Origin: Zygnema cylindricum | Lineage: Eukaryota; Streptophyta; Zygnematophyceae; Zygnematales; Zygnemataceae | Direction: 5' to 3' | Assembly: GCA_037447655.1 (NCBI GenBank) | Contig: JBBHKE010001147.1 | Location: forward strand, 1-47,217 | Length of the DNA stretch: 47,217 nt | In this document: in pieces, positions 43,001 to 47,217 of the stretch | Layout: each line of letters opens with the position of its first letter | Numbering within the stretch: position 1 is the first letter of the stretch | Made by a program: the position numbers and the translations under genes | Notes under the pieces: model-generated | What the model was told of the DNA's origin: nothing | What the model saw: only the letters and a program-made list of their open reading frames with translations | The model's database searches: none

Positions 43001-46000
43001 TTTTCCGTACAAACTGTATGTACAAATTGCATCCTAAAACTCATGATATACTGAATTTTAGCAATTTCCTATGCTAAGAATCAGATTTATAGTTTTCAAA
43101 AGTAGGCTAGTAGGTAATGTTCTACGCGTTTTTTTTTTTATTATTCTTATTACCTTCATTTCAAGTATGAATATGGTTGCTTTCATTTTCCAACAACGAT
43201 AACCCAAAATCTAATGGGTAAAGTCTAACAAGAAACATATTTTAAGCGATTTGAAGAAGGAAAAGAAGTAAAAAAAAAAATTCATTGCTTACTACAAGAT
43301 CCTTGATCTTTAACGCTTTGAAGAGCTCCTTGACTTTCCCAATCCCAATTCACATATATTTTCCAAGTTTTCCCGCGGTCGGAATATCCGGAACTTAAAT
43401 ATCGGATGTATTTGTTGACATATTTGGGGGGTGTAAATGGCATAGAACCTCGAGATAAACCAATAGGTCTGGCTGTAAGTTCCGAAAAAATAAAGAACAA
43501 AAAAATAAAAACACAACAATTAAAAAAATGTCAAATGGCGTGAATAAGCATAGAATAAAGCATTGTTTTTACCCCAACAAATAAAATTGTAATTGACCAT
43601 TTCGAAAATATTACTTTTGAAAATTGAAAACTGGAAACAAAAAAAATGGCAATTTTAACATAAATAAAAAAAATACTTCTACACATCCTTTAATTTTAAA
43701 ACAAATTTTATTCAAAGACTCACAAGAAAAATTTCAGGTTGGGATTATCATCCAAAAAAAGTCTGAATACCTTCAAATAAAACACAAAATCATCTAAACC
43801 GTAAGAATCTCTAGAAAACCTATCAAATGGCCGACATAAAAGCTTTCTGATTTTTCTACTAAAAAAAGACCGAAATGATTGTTTGCATAATTTTTGTAAG
43901 ACAAACATAGTTTGTGAATTGTAAGGGTTTAAAAAAAAAACAAAACCTTAATAAGCGATTATAAAACCAGTCAAACCCAAAATGCGAGTATCTTTTGGAG
44001 TTTGAACTTTTGAATAACATCTATTGTACTCTACTTTGACTTATTTATAATAATTTAAAAGAACCACTTCTCACGACACCATTCCTAATTATTACAGTTA
44101 ACAACACTAATTCGGATAGAAATTTTGTGTCCAAATAATCACAAAATGGTGCCGATAACATTACAAAGTAAGTTTGATACTTCATCTTACCATATGTAAT
44201 ACCCATACTAACTCTACATGAATGGTTCAATATTGATATGTATGCATATACAGATATTTTATATACATATGTACATCTATATTTATTAGTGAGTTTCCTA
44301 TCATGATAATTGTCGCGGGTCACGGACTACCTCTCACGCAAAAGTATTCCCGACATACTAGCTTTTGTCTAGAAATTTTTAAAAACATTTGGAACAATCC
44401 TCATGAGACGTACGGAAATTTACATTGTTACATTGTCCTGAATTATTATTAGAAATGTGAATACTGTATAAAAAAAAAACCGTCGACTTGAGAATGTGAC
44501 AAAAATTTGTATGAAATCAATGCAATGTATTTAAGGATATCTATGAGCTTTTACGGGTGATCAAATTTTCTACTGCGTAGAAATGTCTAGAAATATTGTC
44601 TACAATTTAAGTATCTGTTGTAGCAAATCGAAAATTTTATTTAAGAATATGTAGGATAATTGAAGTCGAAAATTCACTGTAGAAATGTCTGAAATTGTTA
44701 AAAACTGTTTAGGAATATTTGAAAGTATTGGAAACAATGGACATTGATGTTTAGTAATGCCTAGCAGTAGAGTACATGTTGATATTTTCAAGCTGGATGA
44801 AATCCCAAAAAGCATCAATAAACCTAAGTTACTACGAAAACACTCTTTAATCCTTGAAAACAAATAAAAAATTGACTATAGACGCTATCGACATTGTGTA
44901 AGCCTCGCTTAAAAATATGATTTATCATCAACTACAGGCACCCAAGTATATTTCAACCATAGTCTCCACTTTTGTTGGTAAATTATTCGTGAGTTTGAAG
45001 TCATTGTAAGAACATTGGTAAGTTCAAATGTTTGACATCTGTGTTGGTCTTATTATAAATTCCACTCACTAATTTCAATGTTGACTGTTGTGTCATTGAA
45101 CTGTAATATTTTTTTTTATTTTCTACGGATTGAATTATCTTTTTGTTATTTCATATTTTCTATCCCAATTGTTATTTTGCTGAAAATAACAAATCCATAA
45201 CCTTTGAATCTAGTTTATCTACTGAAGTTTTATTGACCTGTTCACTTTAAAGGTTTTGTCGACTTATTTGGTTTTTTTTTTTTAATATGTTTTATCAACG
45301 TACTACTTTATTACCATCAACTTCTTTGCTTGTTTAATTTACACCCCTATTCAAAATTTATGGACTCGTAAATTTTACAACCCTTATCACCATTTTTTAA
45401 GTTCCATCAATTTGTTAACTTGCTAGTTCTACATAGTTTTATAAAATTCAAAGACATTTTCACTTCGTAAACTTTGTAAACTTGATCACCTTTCTATTAT
45501 TATCAACTTATTGGGTTTCTGACTTGCGATGACTTCTTTTCTCTTTGCTTTAGTGAGAAATTATATCAATTACAAAAGTGAAAGTGGTGGGAAAGGTAAC
45601 TTACTTATATGTGGTGGAGGGGGTGGTGGAGGATTTGGAGGTGGAGACGGAGTGGGAAATGGAGGGGAAGATGGTGGAGGACGAGGTGGTGGTGGTCTCC
45701 GAGGGGGAGATGGTGGAGGGCTTGGAGGAGATGGTGGAGGAGAAGGGGGTGGTGGTGGTCTTGGAGGAGGAGATGGTGGAGGAGAAGGGGGTGGTGGTGG
45801 TCTTGGAGGAGGAGATGGTGGAGGAGATGGGGGTGGTGGTGGTCTTGGAGGAGGAGATGGTGGAGGAGATGGGCGTGGTGGTGGTCTTGGAAGAGGAGAT
45901 GGTGGAGGACGAGGTCGTGGGGGACGAGGTGGTGGGGGTCTTGGAGGAGGGTATGAAGGTGGAGGAGGTGGGGATGGGGGAGGAGGGGCAGGTGGTGGTG

Positions 46001-46024
46001 GTGGGGGTCGAGGAGGAAAAACGC
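36938..46024 (-). CDS. Papain-family cysteine protease with Pro-rich segment and EGF-like module (partial, six exons)
   Basis: Six exons (46024-45605, 43472-43293, 39940-39717, 39070-38933, 38068-37846, 37096-36938) join with GT-AG borders and matching phases (1,1,0,0,1), giving 447 complete codons without a stop. Counting from the first complete codon: residues 1-139 Pro-rich, about 175-395 peptidase C1A, 398-445 EGF-like. Active-site Gln196, Cys202, His336 and Asn356 correspond to papain Gln19, Cys25, His159 and Asn175; the Gln-Cys (6) and Cys-His (134) spacings equal those of papain. All six Cys of the three papain disulfides are found. Signal peptide, I29 propeptide and C-terminus are not in the window. 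Likely a secreted or vacuolar/wall protease (inference). Confidence 0.85.
37097..37845 (-). other. Intron between exons 5 and 6
   Basis: It starts GTAAAC and ends CCCAG on the minus strand. A 77-codon open frame (37462-37695, minus) lies inside but has no recognisable motif and no clear splice borders. Confidence 0.7.
37846..38068 (-). CDS. Protease gene, exon 5: catalytic His and Asn
   Basis: Acceptor TTCATTCGGGCAG, donor GTAAAC; 223 bases, ending in phase 1. TGTYDDQECFANGIDHTVVV holds the catalytic His; FWKIRNSWGTNWGNQGNMKL holds the catalytic Asn and the Trp block; GVCGINVLPAFIP holds the last disulfide Cys. A four-residue insertion (LLTSPPF region) separates His from Asn relative to papain. 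Reading on past the donor gives intron-like sequence, so splicing to the EGF exon is favoured. Confidence 0.92.
38069..38932 (-). other. Intron between exons 4 and 5, with purine tract
   Basis: GTAAGTTC donor and GGGCAG acceptor. Bases 38215-38600 are a second (GGGAGA)n-like purine tract on the plus strand, like that at 35765-36925. No other feature. Confidence 0.75.
38215..38600 (+). repeat. Purine tract (GGGAGA)n-like, intronic
   Basis: Irregular GAGAGGGAGAGG and GGAGGCGGAGG units. Open frames on both strands (Arg/Glu/Gly-rich plus, Ser/Pro/Leu-rich minus) come from the repeat. Confidence 0.92.
38933..39070 (-). CDS. Protease gene, exon 4
   Basis: Acceptor TTTTTGTAG, donor GTAAGTTC; exactly 46 codons, phase 0 at both ends. 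IRITSYEQVKYN and FQPAIVNIEASSESFQNFLG match the family blocks I.GYE.VP.N and QPVSVAIDASG..FQFY. This exon bridges the left and right lobes of the papain fold. Confidence 0.9.
39071..39716 (-). other. Intron between exons 3 and 4
   Basis: GTAAGA donor, TTTGTAG acceptor. AT-rich with poly-A runs; nothing else seen. Confidence 0.75.
39717..39940 (-). CDS. Protease gene, exon 3: catalytic Cys and central helix
   Basis: Acceptor CTTTTTTAAAG, donor GTAAGA; 224 bases. With the split codon it reads TTCYIHAPVSAIESVLY, aligned to papain-type GSCWAFSAVASIESLY. The catalytic Cys is kept, but the neighbouring Trp is Tyr and AF is IH. Then NISEQSIIAC, GASCEANGWPTETLDYAAEN and SSLKC, matching the LSEQxLxDC, GCxGG(W/Y)P and third Cys blocks. 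The YPY segment of the family is reduced to LVAEF. Confidence 0.88.
40745..41170 (+). repeat. Possible LTR remnant related to copies A/B/C
   Basis: A double G-box GACACGTGGCACGTGGC (about 40782-40800), GTACGGTACAAAAGTAC and then AATCACTTTTTGTTGCCATCTCG (cut here: ACTTTTTGTTGCCATCTC, matching CTCTTTTTGTCGCCAACTC at about 3299) appear in the order seen in the A/B/C LTRs. Similarity between these landmarks is weak, so this is tentative. Confidence 0.3.
41614..41950 (+). pseudogene. Decayed open frame of unknown origin inside the protease intron
   Basis: From ATG 41614 one frame reads MTFEALPEKLSVKHLDYIPS, continues TWAIAIKYFLRDKNDNVL and passes a single TAA (about 41766) into DANKPEKILHKLEILPFKVY before losing coherence near 41930. 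Composition looks coding-like rather than random AT. Not recognised; perhaps a transposon or viral relic. Confidence 0.3.
43293..43472 (-). CDS. Protease gene, exon 2: start of the C1A domain
   Basis: Acceptor GGAACTTACAG, donor GTAAGC; 180 bases, phase 1 at both ends. After a linker (RPIGLSRGSMPFTPPKYVNK) it gives WKIYVNWDWESQGALQSVKD and then QGSC, matching the mature papain N-terminus (YVDWRxxGAVTPVKNQGSC). It holds the oxyanion-hole Gln and the first disulfide Cys. The ERFNIN propeptide that normally precedes the mature start is absent from this exon. Confidence 0.88.
43473..45604 (-). other. 2.1-kb intron between exons 1 and 2
   Basis: GTAAGTTACC donor, CTTACAG acceptor. AT-rich, no repeats or coding motif recognised. 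An additional small exon cannot be excluded, though the phases already match without one. Confidence 0.6.
45605..46024 (-). CDS. Protease gene, exon 1 in window: Pro-rich segment
   Basis: It begins after GTATGGTTCTAG (acceptor) and ends CACATATAA before GTAAGTTACC (perfect donor); length 420, ending in phase 1. It encodes about 139 residues, mostly PPPPPSPPPSPPPRP repeats with some Arg, Ala and Tyr (PPPSYPPPRP), like Hyp-rich wall glycoprotein spacers. The plus strand reads as Gly-rich, but the splice sites and phase fit with the next exon favour the minus strand. Internal repeats of about 57 bp (four near copies, 45720-45915) suggest growth by tandem duplication. Whether another exon lies between this and 43472 cannot be excluded. 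Confidence 0.7.
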   Translation of the reverse strand, partial: AFFLLDPHHHHLPLLPHPHLLHLHTLLQDPHHLVPHDLVLHHLLFQDHHHAHLLHHLLLQDHHHPHLLHHLLLQDHHHPLLLHHLLLQDHHHPLLLHHLLQALHHLPLGDHHHLVLHHLPLHFPLRLHLQILHHPLHHI

Positions 46025-47217
46025 CTAGAACCATACACACACATAAATTTAAAGCGTAGCAATTACAATTTTGTTTCCATGTTGTCCTAAGAAACTAAGT
46101 TTAGCTATAGTTCATGATTTGTTGATATTGGTGACATAACGCTGACATTTTCTATAATTATTAAAATCACATGATTTTCAAACTCCTTTTTCATATGTCT
46201 TTCTTTTGCATTATTTCCTAGGTGCTCACGAGATCAACTATACCTCTTCAACTTCCCTCGTTGATTTTTGATTTGCACAGAAGATTATAGAGGGTCTATT
46301 TAAGATACAAGGAGTGGTTGGCTATTCAGAGTATCAAATATCCATATTTGGCCGGTCATGTGACGATTTGTAAGGTACACAAACTTTCTCTGTACTTTTG
46401 GAAGAGCAAATTTTCTCATTTCTTCTACGACACAGTGTCATCCATACTTTCCCAATCGCTACAAGCTGGATGTAAGCCCATCAAACATCATTAAATCTAA
46501 AAAACCAAGGAAGTAGTCTTTGATTTTTAAGGACACACAAATTATTCAATACGGATGTTTTAAATCTTATAAACAATGGATTTTACTTCAAATCCACTGA
46601 TCACAGTGTATTTAAACCATAATCAACACTTTTGACATGAAAATATTCGCGATTATTAAATCCATGGACGAATAATCGTAACCTCAAATGTTTTACATCT
46701 GTATCTGTTATCAAATCGATTCCAACGACCTGTTTGAATATTCACTGTTTTTGTTGTTCAACTGTTTTAATGTTCTTTTTTCGCAATTTTCTTCTTCAGA
46801 TTTAAAACCATGATAACCTTTTTCTTTATCAACGTTTACCGCGGAAGGATTCACTAGTTAAACAAGTAATTTCGTATTTTTGGTCCTTTCACTAACTTTC
46901 AGTTGCTGGTTTATTCGACTATTTCGAATTTTACCACCGATTCAACTCTTTTTAATGTTTCACTCATACAGCAATTTATCATTTACTTATAAAAGTACTC
47001 TTTGTCGTTCACCATTTTTGGGTTGTTGGGTACTTCGACTATTTATAATACTACGCTTGTTCTTCTTTTTTATATCGTTTATTTACGTGTAAGTTGTCAT
47101 GTTGCTTGCGCCATTTGCAACTATTTCTTTTTCCAATAGTACCAAAATTTAGACTTCTTCTTTTAACGCTTTTTTCTTGTAATTTTGTCAACTTGTTGTT
47201 TTTGTCACTTATAAGTT
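46025..47217. other. Upstream intron or flank of the protease gene, no feature seen
   Basis: AT-rich sequence rich in T runs on the plus strand. No signal peptide or ERFNIN-like propeptide exon was recognised on the minus strand, so the 5' exons are probably outside the window or in diverged small exons. Confidence 0.5.

Larger units (their letters stand above)
39941..43292 (-). other. 3.35-kb intron between exons 2 and 3
   Basis: GTAAGC donor, TTAAAG acceptor. It contains an LTR-like stretch (40745-41170) and a decayed open frame on the plus strand (41614-41950). The rest is AT-rich without features; the minus-strand frame 42094-42321 matches nothing I recognise. Confidence 0.65.

Noticed and set aside
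45529-46059. Gly-rich protein on the plus strand
   Set aside because: The same repeat read on the minus strand gives PPSPPPRP, with a perfect GTAAGT donor and an acceptor whose phase fits the next protease exon; the Gly-rich frame has no support beyond being open.

Overview
Organism and sequence type. This is a eukaryotic nuclear window, AT-rich, with a 10-N scaffold gap. It holds one spliced host gene and a dense graveyard of broken Ty1/copia elements. The plant-style copia polyproteins, the long Pro-rich exon (PPSPPP type, as in green-lineage wall glycoproteins) and the abundant LTR and TRIM DNA suggest the green lineage, probably outside flowering plants (streptophyte alga, bryophyte or similar). 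This is an inference; nothing here fixes the species.

Layout. 1-2179: 3' half of a copia element (integrase C-terminus, RT, RNase H). 2266-7860: three diverged copies (A, B, C) of one LTR family, with little between them. 8114-13108: two copia elements in tandem sharing one LTR (11094 to about 12090). The first lacks integrase; the second is cut in its integrase by a third element (13109-19239). That third element has a gag and an unfamiliar charged ORF but no visible protease, integrase or RT. A satellite built of two alternating ~101-bp monomers fills 14239-15663 and, inverted, 19240-25035 and 25588-26514. It abuts the LTR ends of the third element. A solo LTR (25036-25587, target duplication ATATT) sits in it. 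27529-34125: two relatives of that solo LTR's family (D1, D2), both without a recognisable RT of their own, nested in fragments of other copia elements. 34395-35215: decayed RT/RNase H.

35255-36925 is a purine-rich (GGGAGA-like) tract carrying a 332-bp TRIM on the minus strand, whose LTR contains a tRNA-like sequence with A and B boxes. 36938-46024, minus strand, is the only convincing host gene: six exons with matching phases and GT-AG borders. They encode a Pro-rich segment, a papain-family (C1A) cysteine protease domain with Gln, Cys, His and Asn of the active site in place, and an EGF-like module. Both ends of the gene are missing.

How it fits together. The transposon part records successive insertions: old copia bodies, then the third element and families D1/D2, with satellite expansion associated with LTR ends. 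Two of the copia families have a primer-binding site matching the anticodon arm of initiator tRNA-Met (half-tRNA priming as in Drosophila copia), with the gag start codon inside the LTR. No tRNA, rRNA, CRISPR or bacterial-type feature was seen.
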